A stretch of 64,000 nucleotides of DNA from Symbiotaphrina buchneri (lineage: Eukaryota > Ascomycota > Symbiotaphrinales > Symbiotaphrinaceae), in the NCBI GenBank assembly GCA_001599915.1, contig BCIG01000012.1:558001-622000 (forward strand). Direction: 5' to 3'. Each line of letters opens with the position of its first letter. The stretch's first letter is position 1. Made by a program: the position numbers and the translations under genes. Below, piece by piece: positions 1-11,850 of this stretch. Under the pieces are notes generated by a model. That model ran no database searches. It was not told the DNA's origin and saw nothing but the letters and a program-made list of their open reading frames with translations.

Positions 1-1050
1 CCGACCACAATGGCCACAATCCTACCAAAGATTAGACTTGACGCTCTGACCGGACTCGGGACCACCTACCAGAACACCCAACGCCAGCCTTTTGCCTCGA
101 TGATCGCGGCGCTGACCAGTGGTATAAGATTCTTGCCCCCAAGCAGCAAGAGCGTGTAGATGCCCACTCGATACGCTCGTTCATGGAGGAAGAAAATCTC
201 CGCAATGGTAGCGGAGGGCAAACACTCACAAGGAGCCACAGCAATACCCATGACTATACGAGCCACCACCAACGAAGCGAAGTTGGGCGATAATGCAGCC
301 CATACCGCACAAAGACAAAACAAGATGACCCCAACCAGATATACTGGGCGCTTGCCGTATAAGATAGCCGTGGGTGACCAGATGACCGACCCTATCCCGA
401 GACCCATCATGTACAACCCTGTAGTCAGAGCAACCCGCGGGACAGTGACATGGTAGTCGGAGGCGACCGAGTTGAAGCCCGCTGCGAGTATAGGTGTCAT
501 GCCACCTCCAACCATGCAGTAGAACCCTAGTGACAGCAATGCAGTATCTCGCCTCCATGTCGGCCAGTTCAATGGATCGTTCGGTGAATCATCCGGCTGA
601 GGATCGAGTACTATCCGTCCGTCTGATGTCTTCTTAACTTCCGGTTCCGACCTGATCGATTCAGGGCGGGATGGATGTGGATATGGTGACGGGAGTGATG
701 AGGCAGATGTGCGTGCCGGCTGGTTCCGGATACCAAGAGGTTGGTTGTAGGCAGAATGGGACATGAGCAGGACGGAGCCTGAATACTGAGGTTAGCAGAT
801 GAGCTGGAAAGAAAGCCTCTGGCCCAATGCCATGTAGGACAATGAGCCCTCAAAACCAATCAGTGGAGGACATACCTGGGACTTCCTCCGTTTCCGGATC
901 GTTAAGTATGCCTAAACTCCATTTCTCGGGTCTGGTCTTCCAGTTGCCAGCGTCTGAAGACTGTTCGGACTTCTCGCCACTTGTTACGCGCCTCCCGAAC
1001 CATCTGTTCCACCCATGTGGAACCTGCATTTCTCCGTCCTTCTCCGCCAT
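1..1050 (-). CDS. Major facilitator superfamily transporter, 3' end beyond left edge
   Basis: Membrane transporter of the DHA1 type (drug/polyamine/cation proton antiporters of fungi), with only the N-terminal part in the window. The model joins three exons: 1050-876, 778-70 and 21-<1. The introns (875-779 and 69-22) have GT...AG ends, and both junctions restore glycine or tryptophan codons in frame. The start ATG at 1050 gives a charged cytosolic tail with the motif ILNDPETEEVPGSVLL, which is common at the N-terminus of this fungal family. A second Ser/Pro-rich stretch follows, and then about five or six hydrophobic segments. The loop after the second segment reads YGKRPVYL, a variant of MFS motif A. 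Substrate cannot be predicted. Starting at the internal ATG at 764 would lose the conserved tail. The family is confident; the exact subfamily is inferred. Confidence 0.85.
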
Positions 1051-3075
1051 GTTGTCAAACCTATTCGCGAGGCGCGGTCGGATTCTTGCAGTTTTGCTTG
1101 ACGTCTTGGTGAGCAATATCCTTCTCTATCACGGGCAATGGCCAGAAATAGAGTCGCTCAGAAATCACGACTTCAAATGAGTTCGCTGATGCGGTATGCT
1201 CCAGTGCCACCGCGTTAACCTGCGCAGACGGCCTGTATCATGAGAATGTAAAGAAGCCCGGGTTCGCAGTCGAAATAAAGCGCCAACGCCAGCCTGCTGA
1301 TTGTTGCACTTCGGAAGGGTCAGCGAAGCATGACGCGATTCTGGTTTTGTGCTTGCCCCTTTGTAAGGAGGAAGCAACAACAAAGCGAGGGCGGGTGGAA
1401 GGGCAGGTTATCTATGGCGGGGATGTGGGTGAGACCGCGGGGGTTGTGCACGGTCGGAAACGAGTACCAGAAACAGAAAGAAGAAACAGTGCTGACAAGC
1501 CCAAACAGCTGAATATCACGGCGTGCTTAGGTAGTAACGTCGTGCAGATGGAATGAGTCTTTAGGGCCGGATAGAGTCGAGAGGAACATGTGGACGCTGT
1601 ACGATGACCTCGACGTGCAGCCGTTGATTGTGTTGCTTTGTACCGTAGCCTGGGCCGGTCTGTCATGCGCCAGCCAATGACAAGGGTTGCTGCACACACA
1701 CCGCCAAACCCCCAGACTTCGCTTGTCTTATCGTATCCGTTCAGATCCATTCCACCGAGGAGGATGAACAAGATGCAGGAATGTTACCAGTTGCCATCTA
1801 GGAGTCTCTAACCACTTCTTCCGCTGTGTTTATCTTGCATCTGTTTGCATTATCATTTGACTATGCCTTCACTTGGCCCTATTGTGTGTGTTGTTGCATG
1901 GCAATTCCCTGAGATAAAGCATTCCTGCGAGCCTGGATCACGATGCTATCGATATCTGCCTTGCTCGAACCAGCTAGTCTCGTGCCTCCCACAGTCTGTC
2001 ACATGTACGAAGTATCTTCCGAATTAGAGCTGCACTGCACTCTTGTCTTCGACTCGCTCTCTGCTTGGCTACACGCTCTACGCGCCTTCCTTTCGAGGTC
2101 AGCCTGATGATCGCTGGTGGGGCCAAAATAGCCATCATTTGGCGATAGTCGCAAGACGTCTAAGACATTGAACACATGCAATCGAGATGGGGCTGTTAAC
2201 CCTCGCGCGGGTCCACAGGAGATATCGGCGCATTCGTCATCTCCCTCCGTTGCCAAGTCCATCGGCCCGGACAAGCGCCAGTTTTAAATGACATGACATG
2301 CTGGATCAACCTTTTCTCTGGCGGTGCTAACTGCTCGCCTCCGCAATTCATCCAATGTCCATCGAGATAGCGTTGAAGCCGGTCCACGACTACCGCCCAA
2401 CTACCATGTCGATCTCACTTACAGGCGCAGGGCACGAGTACTCTTAGAGCAGACTTGTTTCAAAACACTGCCCGTCAGTTGCCCTTTGGGTGTGTGCAAC
2501 GGGCCTTGCTTCTGGATCAGCACCACCACCACCACCGATCGATAGCGAGAAAGCAGATACACCCAACGGCCGCCGAGGCTCCAACTCCAACTCACTGGCC
2601 CGGCTTAGACACCGGTCACATTTTCGTCGCTTTCCGCGCGTCCTGTTCATTTGACTGCCGGTTGCTAAAATCGGCCGTCATTCGCTGCGGCCCACGGCTG
2701 AAACAAAGATCTGATGGTTCACTAAGCCTCATGCAGACTGTTTTGCAGCTGCGCAGCCAGTCATAAATATCCACATTCCTGACCCCGCTTGACCGTCGTT
2801 CCTCGGATTGATGTTTTTGTTTGGCCTCTGCGATGCTGGCCTCCTCTTCCTAGTCTCCGGAAATAATATTTTATTCTCGGTCGTTTCAATCTTCGACGTC
2901 CTTTTCTGTAACACTCTCTACTGTCGGTCAACCTCATATCACAAGGAGGAAGCATAATCCCTTCAGGGATATGCCAACACAAATATCTCCAACTTTCACT
3001 TGAGCTTCGAATCTCCCGACCTCCGCCTTTTAAATATTATCATTTCTCTCTGGTCTTCACCAATACCAATTCATA
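1051..3075. other. Intergenic region, no gene supported
   Basis: About 2 kb between the transporter start and the small gene at 3076. Open frames exist on both strands but are short, have unbiased composition and show no family resemblance. Presumably it holds the transporter promoter and the 3076 gene promoter; the last 100 bases before 3076 are pyrimidine-rich, as is usual upstream of fungal starts. Confidence 0.5.
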
Positions 3076-3333
3076 ATGTCATCACCGTCTTCCGACTCCT
3101 ACATAATTGGGCAACAAAGCCACGTTCGCTGGGCGACCTACACCACAGACCGGGCTACAGACCACTACCGAGCCCCTGAGCCAGACCGAGATGAGAGAGC
3201 CTACGTCGGCACTCGAGGAAGGGCGCCGTCAAGGTCAATTCTGAAGCGGCATAGCGAGTCGTTTTCTTCGGACTGCAGCAGCTCTTCCGACACAAGTACG
3301 CGGAACAATGACAACCGAAGCTGGGAGCGGTAG
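3076..3333 (+). CDS. Small basic Ser-rich hypothetical protein
   Basis: An 85-residue protein of unknown function from ATG 3076 to TAG. It is hydrophilic, with no signal peptide or membrane segment. It has a middle section rich in Asp/Arg/Glu, the motif SRSILKRHSESFSS and a serine run near the C-terminus. RSILK-type motifs followed by Ser-rich tails occur in many short fungal proteins of unknown role. The ATG sits after a pyrimidine-rich leader (TTCTCTCTGGTC...), as in expressed fungal genes. It has no intron. It could be a chance frame, but its composition is unlike the surrounding shadow frames. Confidence 0.5.
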   Translation: MSSPSSDSYIIGQQSHVRWATYTTDRATDHYRAPEPDRDERAYVGTRGRAPSRSILKRHSESFSSDCSSSSDTSTRNNDNRSWER

Positions 3334-4039
3334 AACCAGCTACAAACGGCGAACCCCAAAGGCTGAGGCTGAGACTACTCAGTCGGCGCTTGTCGAGGCC
3401 TGCTGCTTTTATCTCAGAAAGCAGGGCCTTGTTGTTGTTCAACTATGTACCAATGGCCTTTGACTGTATCAACGGAATAATTTCGGATTTATGACTGGGA
3501 CGAAAATGATATACAAATCAGGAGTCAAGGAAAGACTTGACTAGGCAGGGCTAAACCATCCAGAGCTGGCCGAGACGATGTGATGAAAGGAGTTGCAGTG
3601 TGCGAGCCGGGGTGTCATTCATATCATAATATCGGAAGAATTATGCTGGACATAACATGTGCAAGATTATTATTTGGTCGATGTGTATAACAAAACACTC
3701 CGGTTTTATGCACCTTTCCCATGCAGCAGCAACCCATCCTGCCTATCCTTTCCTATGAAGTAGCCTTACAGCAGGCGAACGAAGGACGACCATCAGCTTT
3801 CGCCCCCATTAACAAAGACGTCGCACACCTCGACGACAACAACACCCTTCCAAGACACCTCTCATACCCCCTACCCAAAGAAAGGGAAGCGAACGTGACA
3901 AGGAACGGTGTATGTAGGTATCAGACAGACGGTCTTCTGAAACAAAATGCGCCGGCAGATGCCAGCCATGGACAAGGTGAAGGCTGATGAAAGATGCCCT
4001 CCCGCTTGGAATAGCCTGTCCAAGTTTTGATGACCGCTT
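3334..4039. other. Convergent intergenic region
   Basis: Lies between the 3' ends of the small gene and the GDT1-type gene. Apart from a short AT-rich stretch around 3600-3720, nothing recognisable is seen; a frame at 3721-3987 looks like untranslated sequence. Confidence 0.45.
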
Positions 4040-5842
4040 CTAGTCTTGTGCATCAACCAGAAAGGATGAGATCCGGACAAGCCTAGTATACATAAAAGCC
4101 TCCACCGCGTAAATCAACCCAAAGGCGAGGAATGTAATTGCGCCGCCGATGGTAACTGTTGGCGGAGAGTTAGTATCGCCGCATAATCACCCGTAATAAG
4201 TATAAGGGCAGGCACTTACCGACTCTCAAGCTGACCTTGCCAGCGATTGCTCGTCCACCGACCACAGCTGCAAGCGTACAGAGTGAATGCGCAATTACCG
4301 CACCAATGGTCACCGACCAGTAGTCAGATCCGGCCGCCATCGCAATGGTAGCAATCTGGCTTCGGTCGCCCCATTCTCCGAGAAACGTCATGACGAAAGT
4401 CTGCACCCAAGCCGGGCTGAGCAAAAGGGATAACAGATTCCTCAGGCCGTTGAGACTATTCTGCAAGACGCTTGTTCTGCTGGGGGAAGGAGAGCGAGAG
4501 ATGCCCGACATCGGACTTTCTGGAGGAGACGGGAGTCGCGAACTGGAACGCGATTTCCGCGCTGTCCGCGCTGCTGTGCGACCTGCTTCCAATACGTACG
4601 GCGATATGGATGACCGCCGCCGGCCGCTAGACGCAAGTGCTGCATGCTCTTTTTCATCGATTTCCATTTCGACTTCTTTCATCTCTTCACTGACGTTCTC
4701 GTCTGGGTGCATGCGATAGCCTTCTCGAAGCATTCGCGAACCAAATACGAAGAATAGGATAGCGGCAAGCACATTGGTGAAGCGTTTTGGAATAAGAGTT
4801 GGTACGGCATGACCAAGAACCGCGGAGAGAACGGTCATGACTATCAGAGCTGAAGCGGCAGCTGAGAACACGAGAAGGCGGTCATGCTTCATAGCCATGA
4901 GAGCGGCAATGAGGAAGGTTTTGTCTCCTATCTCGGAGAACACTATCATGGTGAATGCTAAGAAGAAGGAGTGGAATGGTTGCATCAGCCCGGTTTCTTC
5001 GGCCTCAGCGGGGACCAGTGGCTTGATATCTGCAGGTTTGGATATCTCAAGATGATCTTTCGTAGAACCAGGAGAAGCTGGAGGAGGTATGTCGTGGGGT
5101 TTTTCTGGAAGATCCGCCGGTTTCTGCAACCTTGTCAGTGTACAATGTTTCGAACCGGTGCTCGCCCTGAACCCACCTCAATACCGGCAGCACCTGCTGG
5201 CTTCTCAGACTTCTCTCCATCAGCGGTAATAATGTCTTTGGAGCCATCCTTGCTCTTCTGACTCGACTCCTTCCCCTTGGACTTCTGTAGCTTCTCCTCC
5301 TCACTGTGGGGCAATGGTGGAGCTTCTGCCGGTGATGATGGGACCTTAGCCAGTTTTTCTCCCGTTTGTCCCTCTTGAGCCTTTCTGTCCCGATCCTTCT
5401 CACTCACGCCTCCTTGCGTGCCAGTTGTCCCTTTCTCTGGTGCCACCCGGTTTGGATCATCCATGACTCCGTCATTGGTCTGTGGAATCTTCCATCCATC
5501 GAGGTAGCTTGCTTCTTTTAGGGGCTTTGGCGAAGGCTTTTTGCCGGCGGCCAGAGCATTTTCTTCCTCTTTCGCCTGCGTCTCCTTGTCCACCAATGGC
5601 TCTACGAAAGGCCCAGCGTGCGGCTTCCCGTCTTTGCCGTCGACAGGGGCATCCTTTGTTCCCACATCAGGCTTGAAGCTACCAGGCAGGGAGGAAGCAG
5701 GTGTTGAGGATCCAGGTAGCCCCGCAGAAGTCGTGGGGTCCCGTAATGCCAAAGTGTCGTCATCGAGCGAAGCCGCCAAAATTGAAGACAAAGAGGGAAT
5801 GAGAAAGAGCAGAAACACGTGCGGTCGTCGCCGGAACCTCAT
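4040..5842 (-). CDS. GDT1: GDT1/TMEM165 family Mn2+/Ca2+:H+ transporter
   Basis: Golgi-type divalent cation transporter of the UPF0016 family, expected to load Mn2+/Ca2+ into the secretory pathway for glycosylation. Exons are 5842-5177, 5123-4220 and 4155-4040, giving 561 residues; introns are 53 and 64 bp. The ATG at 5842 opens a typical signal peptide (basic MRFRRR, then a hydrophobic core). A long acidic/Lys/Pro-rich linker of about 240 residues follows. The two signature ExGD[KR][ST] motifs are present: EIGDKT near residue 286 and EWGDRS near residue 472, in two sets of three hydrophobic helices joined by a Ser-rich loop. Yeast Gdt1 is about 280 residues, so the extra length is the N-terminal linker and the central loop. 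The last exon encodes the final helix (FGLIYAVEAF). Confidence 0.93.
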
Positions 5843-6685
5843 CTTATGGTGATATAAGTTCACGGCGCGGAGAACGTAAGTTCACGTCCCGGAGGCGCGG
5901 TGACACGAACGTGGAGAGTCGGTTCGGTCCTCCTCCCAAAAAAGGGCTATGCACAGATGGCAATGGCTGTGAGCACAAGACTGCCCAGACGAGAATGACA
6001 AGAAATTGGGAAGAGGAAGGAAGGTAATATGCGTCGCTGAAGTAAGAATGAAGAAAGCAGCGGCGGCAGCAAAGGATCGTGAGGTAAGGGAGGTAAATGA
6101 GGAAGCAAGGCAAATGTGATGCCCAAGTCAGCGAGTCAGTCTGTGGCGGCCGGTACGAAGTTACTATGTGCCCTTGTAGCGTCCTGCGTGCCTGGTGAAT
6201 TGTCCCCTTCGCTTCTCGGTGTTTTGGTGCGTGACAGAAGATGGGGCCAGTCGAGCGCCCCAAGATGCGACGGAAGAATCGTGCCATGAGTCGTGGTAGC
6301 ACGGCCTCAAGCAACGCCTTAGCTCCTGACGCCACGTCTGAAACGCTCTAGCCTAGAATTTCCCCCTTCTTTTAGCGTCCCAAGTCGCGACTGCTCCCAC
6401 AGTGCACTGCTCCTGCTGCTGAGCAGCTGACCAACGGGAGAGCCGTCGAGGTGCAACCGCTTTCCTGGGCCTCGCTCGTCGCCAAAGCCACAACAAACGA
6501 ATCGCGCCCTGACCAACGTCCAGCACAATCCACAATACCACGCCCAACGTATTGATATCGTTCCCTCTGTATTGGCGCAAAGATTAGCACAATCCGGGCA
6601 AACAATTTGAGCTGCCGTCGCTTCCATCCTGAAGGGAGCGTTGGAACGCGCGCAAAACAACAATAACATACGGAGCTACATCATA
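5843..6685. promoter_or_regulatory. Divergent promoter region, GDT1-like and telobox genes
   Basis: 843 bp separates two genes transcribed away from each other, so both 5' leaders and promoters must lie here. No TATA box or known binding motif stands out, and the frames inside look non-coding. Confidence 0.45.
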
Positions 6686-9432
6686 ATGGCTCGGCTCAAC
6701 AGTGCGCAATCGTCGCCAGCTTCAACACGTGCCCGACCAAGCAGAGCCACCAGATCTGGGAGTCGCGATACCACCAATGAACAGGCACAACCACCTGCGG
6801 CCCGGAGGTCGCAGAGGGGAGCGCGGCAAACGAGCGTAGAGAGTGCTGCAAGTGCTGCGAGCCGGGATACTCGAGGTGGCCGAAGGACTAGGGGAGCCGC
6901 TAAAGCAGCAGCTGGTGAAGGTGATACCTTTCTCTGATATTGCAAAAAGTGCAGGCTGACCATTGTTCCTGCGCAGAATTACCCACTGTCCCTGAAGGGG
7001 CGTCGGTTGGGTATATCAATCTACTGGAGGACGCTGAAGCTGAGGCAGAAGATGCAGGCGGGACCGAGGAGTCAATACTTGTGATGGAGGAAATTACTGT
7101 TCAGCAACAGAGAGAGACTCATTCCCCTGGTCTGTCTACCGTGTCGGACACTACAGCTCGCACAACCCACTCCGCACAAGAGATAGCAGAGCTTGACGTC
7201 GAGACGATACTCGACGCCCTTCCAGATCTATCAGATAACGCGACAAAACTCCTGGACATTCTCGCTCCTCTAGATGCTTCACCGGAAGCCCATGCAGCTA
7301 TTAGTAGGGACCTTCAAATTCCCGATTCGCGCATAGCGAAACGTCTTCGCCGAGTGGAGCCTCTGTTCAAGTCTACAAGAGATCACTTTGGGAGCGATCA
7401 CTACATCGACTGGTCCATCATCATGCGGGCGTTGCTAGGGCGGGTTCCAGACATCAAGCGAGAAAGAGGCACGTGGAGGCCAGATGGAGTACTGCAGAAA
7501 GCCAATCTCTCCATACTGGTCTGGAGGATACTCACGACCCACCGTGATCGCCCAGAAACCACGCAGGTCTTGCACCAACTGAACGATATCTTCCCGTTGC
7601 CGTTCACCACCTCTTTCGAAGAGTCGCCTGAACGAGTCATGGCAACACCAGGTGCTAGCCAATTCTATCGCACGACTTTCGAGCTAGCACTGGAGATCCG
7701 CACTCAGCATCTGATTTCTATGCTGACGGCGCATCAAAACGATGCCAACTTTGATCCTGATAAGGTGCTCGCTTACGTTTTCTTTGATGAGAACGTCGAC
7801 ACGAACGCGGGGCTGTCGTTGCTCGAGAATGGCAACTACGAAGACTTGTTCAAAGGGTGGGACATTGCTGGGCTAGGGGGCCAAGCTTCCTCACTCCCTA
7901 AACCCTTTGTCACTGCGATTGTCGAGCGCTGCAAAGAGATTCGCAGCTTCTTCTCCGATGACTATCAGACTTCACAATCACGGCAGCCCGCAGATTTTGT
8001 GGATCTTGATGGATTGCAAGACAAGTACTCATGGACTTATTTCACTCAAGCTGTTGCAGAGTGGAGCCGGTCCAGGGTGGAGGAAGTGGAGACCCAACTG
8101 GCAGCTCAGGGTGGCGTCTCTGCAATCACGGCATCTCTCACCGCCGAGATACAGGAGCCCACAAGTCAGATATCTGCAAGAACTGAACGAGGTGCTAGTA
8201 CACGGAGGACCGCTACCGAATTTGCGAATCCCTCTCCAGATCCGGTCCCTAGCGGTACCTCAAATGTCGTACTTGGAGCAATCGAAGAGATAAGGCGAAG
8301 TAGCGGCAAAAGGTATTTGTCCTTCTCTGCCATAGCGTGTCTGGTGTTCAAGCAAGTTGCTTACCAAGTATACTGCAGCTTTAACTCCCCCAGAAACATT
8401 GCAAGACTCAAAGAACGAGAACGAGCGAGACAAACAGCGCGTCATGCTCCTGGTCAAACAGTAGCTGTGCATCAAGAAATTGCGGTACCAGATGATGAAG
8501 AGGACATAGTACAATCACCCGGGCCGCCGCAACCTAGCCAAGTGGCCCTTGATATTACAGCCAAATACAGGCAATCCCAAGCAGAGAAGGCCAAGGAAAA
8601 CCGCAACCCGCTGGAACCAGAGGGCGTAAGAGCCCCGGTAACCAAGCAACGGTCTTTTGTGGATCGCCAGCCGGATGCTAGGCGGGTCACCCCTGAAGCC
8701 GGCTTTGACGCAAGTCAACGCTCGCCCGCACCCACGCCTTCGCGAAAACGACAGCAGGCTCACGTTGACGATGCGTCTGACGACGAGGAGGAAGACTTCG
8801 AGCAAGATACCCGCCCGGTCGATGCTGCGAGTCGCAGACGGGCAGCACCAGTAGCCCCTCGTCGACAAGGACCCGCACCTACTCAGTCATCATCCAAACG
8901 TGTCCGGGTGGCAGCGCCAGTGGAGGAGGAGGATGATGTTCCATCACACCAACCAGAGCACAGCGTCGGAGGCACCCCAACTAGCCGACCCCGAGAGAGC
9001 CTCAGCCCAGAAATTACTGTACCTACCTCTCTGCAGTTGGGAACACAGCACTCGCAGTTCCAGCAGATCTCCAAAGAAGTGGCCGCTATGAGTCTCCCTC
9101 GGCCAATACAGAAACGGACGCCCTGGAGTGAAAGGGCCACGGGAAGATTGATCAAGCTGATTGGGATGTACGGTCCCGCCTGGTCCACGATCGCGAAATT
9201 AAAAGATCCTCTACTTCAGGGCCGGGATCAAGGTGCCCTGAAAGACAAAGCGAGAAACATCAAGTTTGACTATCTGAGGTTTGCATCTTCTCCGCGAGCG
9301 ATTTGAACTCTTACTGATCCTTGAAGGGCCGGACACACGAACCTTCCCCGGAATTTCGACAATGTTACTCTGAAGACTTCTCAATGGGAGCAAATTAAAG
9401 ATTTAAGAAGAAGAGCTGCAAGCCCTGTTTAG
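6686..9432 (+). CDS. Telobox Myb telomere-binding protein (TRF/Taz1-like)
   Basis: Probable double-stranded telomeric DNA-binding protein. The proposed model is 6686-6920, 6977-8312, 8379-9278 and 9327-9432 (858 residues). A basic Ser/Arg/Ala-rich N-terminus is followed by a helical region (about residues 150-440) placed like a TRF-homology dimerisation domain. A disordered acidic/basic linker comes next, then a C-terminal Myb domain from about residue 769 (RTPWSE, GPAWSTI) with the telobox signature LKDKARNIKFDYLR. Intron 1 (56 bp) is certain because the frame changes. The 66-bp intron 8313-8378 is in frame: left in, it adds a hydrophobic 22-residue stretch with a CTTAC branch motif. The 48-bp intron 9279-9326 splits the telobox; without splicing the protein ends at 9306, while with splicing it gains NLPRNFDNVT, as expected after a telobox. 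Orthology to Taz1 or mammalian TRF is inferred. Confidence 0.85.
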
Positions 9433-10060
9433 TGGGGTAGTTTATTCCGTGCTCCACTGGCGTCCCGCTTCTGTTCGGATACGTTATGCGTACAAGCGAT
9501 GGAGTGCCGTTTCATGATCCTGACTGCCTCGTATCAGGCGCGTCGTGTAATCGGAATTGATACGAGAGGGACGGAGGCTGGCGTATTGGATAGGCGTAGG
9601 CATTGTTGTATCACCTTAGCTTAGGAAGGTTCCACAAGATCTTCGTCGGTTGATAAAGTGTAAAAACCGGCGCCATTCAGGGTTGTTCTGTAATCAGAAT
9701 ACTAATTGCTCGCGACCAGGAGTCTCCCTGGATATCTCATCCCGATGTTCTCTACTCGTGATGATAATCAATATTAATGCATCGGTTTGCAGGTTTCAGT
9801 CGACCTCGGCATGAAGTTGGACTCGTCGCCTCGGGCTAACGGCGGCGGAGATCTGGGGTCTTTAAAGCGTAAAATTGCCCCGCCATTTGTATGTGCCCTG
9901 GTTGAAAAGTCTAATTTGACAGACGAGGGGGAAAATCAACCCTCGAACTAATATAAACCTGCCTCAGTCTCCTCAAAGCACACCTTCTGCTCACTGCCGT
10001 TGTCGCATGCAGTCAGGAAGTTGATTGTCGCCTTTTGTCTCTCCCATCTTGACCGCCGTC
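9433..10060. promoter_or_regulatory. Upstream region of pantothenate kinase gene with TATA box
   Basis: 628 bp with no gene. A TATAAA at 9952-9957 lies about 105 bp before the ATG at 10061, followed by a pyrimidine-rich leader, which is consistent with a core promoter. The first part is the telobox gene's 3' flank. Confidence 0.5.
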
Positions 10061-11599
10061 ATGACGGCAGGTCCCTCCGAAGCCGACGGGTTACGCAGAG
10101 TCATCTCCCAACCGGATGATGAACCATCCTCACCTACAGAGCAGGCCGCTGGCCGGTCGCTCACTCCAGGCAATTCAGCAATCGACAGCACGATCTCCCA
10201 TCCCGGGACCATTGCGATCAATGTGAAGGGTGCCTACATTGTGGACGACGAGAGCGCCCAGCAACATGGCGAGCAGCCCACCACCAACGGAGCGCATCAC
10301 GAGACCAAGGATATCCGACTTCCGTACCATACTACGGTCGTCAGCCATATTGCGGTAGATGTGAGTTATTGAACGCTTATTGTATGATTCCGGACGCAAT
10401 TGACGGATTCGTGATAGATTGGTGGTTCGTTGGCCAAGCTCGTATACTTCACCCGCGAATCAACCTCCAAGGAGCCCGGCGGCCGATTGAACTTCATAAA
10501 CTTCGAGACGGACAGGATAGACGCTTGTTTGGAGTTCATGCAACAGATCAAGCTCAAGCAGCAAAAGCTCAATGGCTCGCGACCGTCGGAACTTTGCGTC
10601 ATGGCGACGGGAGGAGGGGCATACAAATACTACGATAAGATTCGGGAAGCTCTTGGAGTGGAGGTTCTGCGGGAGGACGAGATGGAGTGCTTGATAATCG
10701 GTAAGTACAGGCCCACTTGGATGTTCCAGACGCGGCTCCCACTGATATATGTTGCTCAAGGCCTTGATTTCTTTATCACCGAGATCCCCTGCGAAGTCTT
10801 CACCTACAGTGAGACAGACCCAATGCGGTTCGCGGAAGCACGCGCTGATATCTATCCTTACCTCCTTGTCAACATTGGATCTGGAGTCTCAATGATCAAG
10901 GTCTCCGGACCAAATAACTTCCAGCGCGTGGGAGGTACATCGCTTGGCGGTGGAACTCTGTGGGGCCTGCTATCACTCCTTACTGGAGCCCGAAGTTTCG
11001 AAGAAATGCTGGGAATGGCTGAACGAGGCGATAATGCGGCAGTTGATCTGCTGGTCGGGGACATCTACGGCATGGACTATGGCAAGATTGGTCTGAAGAG
11101 CACGGCTATCGCCAGCAGTTTCGGCAAGGTGTTCAAGATGAAGCGTGAGGCTGAAAGGGATGCCGAAGATGGCGGGGGGCTGGCGAACGGTGATCAAGAG
11201 CATAGCAGCGGAAAGGAGCCAGAGAGACGAGGTCTAGGCGGCTTCAAAGCCGAGGATATGAGCAGGAGTCTGCTCTATGCCGTGAGGTGCGTTTTCAGCT
11301 CTGATTTGACTTTCGTACGCAGCAGTGCATACTCACCAGGATGTAGTAACAACATTGGCCAAATTGCCTACCTTCAATCCGAGAAGCACAATCTCGAGCA
11401 CATCTACTTTGGCGGTTCTTTCATCCGTGGCCACCGCCAGACGATGAACACACTCTCCTACGCCATCAAATTCTGGTCCAAGGGGCAGAAGAAGGCTTAC
11501 TTCCTGCGGCACGAAGGCTATCTCGGTGCAGTGGGCGCCTTCCTCAAGCGCCAACCGAGAAACTGGGGAAGGAGAAATAGTATCGATGGAGGATCATGA
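10061..11599 (+). CDS. CAB1: Type II pantothenate kinase
   Basis: Phosphorylates pantothenate with ATP, the first and usually rate-limiting step of coenzyme A synthesis, in the cytosol. Exons are 10061-10360, 10418-10700, 10761-11286 and 11347-11599 (453 residues). A variable N-terminal tail of about 95 residues precedes the eukaryotic PanK fold. The phosphate-binding VDIGGSLAKLVYF is created exactly at the first splice junction. Then come CVMATGGGAYKYY, NIGSGVSMIKV, RVGGTSLGGGTLWGLL and SNNIGQIAYL, the last again created across a junction. Introns 2 and 3 are both 60 bp and in frame, so an unspliced reading looks open but would interrupt conserved motifs. Eukaryotic-type PanK is usually 370-450 residues in fungi, so the length fits. 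Confidence 0.95.
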
Positions 11600-11850
11600 G
11601 GGTATACAGGGAGGTAGCGCGTATAATGTGGATGCTAGAGGGCGGCGCGCCTGTCATTTCAATGTGCATTTTTTGGCGTCTTGGAGGGGCTGCTGAGCAT
11701 ACCCGATATCACCAGGAAAGAAAAGACACAAGCTAGACTTCACACATAATAACTAAGGCATACCCAAGGACAGTCCTAACACACCGAACTCCTGCTGCGC
11801 CAAGTAACATCCCAACACGCCTTATCCTCTCCTGTCATGGACCCTGGAGA

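Noticed and set aside
827-1180. 117-codon plus-strand frame
   Set aside because: Overlaps the first exon and intron of the transporter gene on the opposite strand, whose splice junction and conserved motif are better supported.
1412-1771. 119-codon minus-strand frame upstream of the transporter
   Set aside because: Composition is mixed, there is no domain, and no splice link to the transporter was found.
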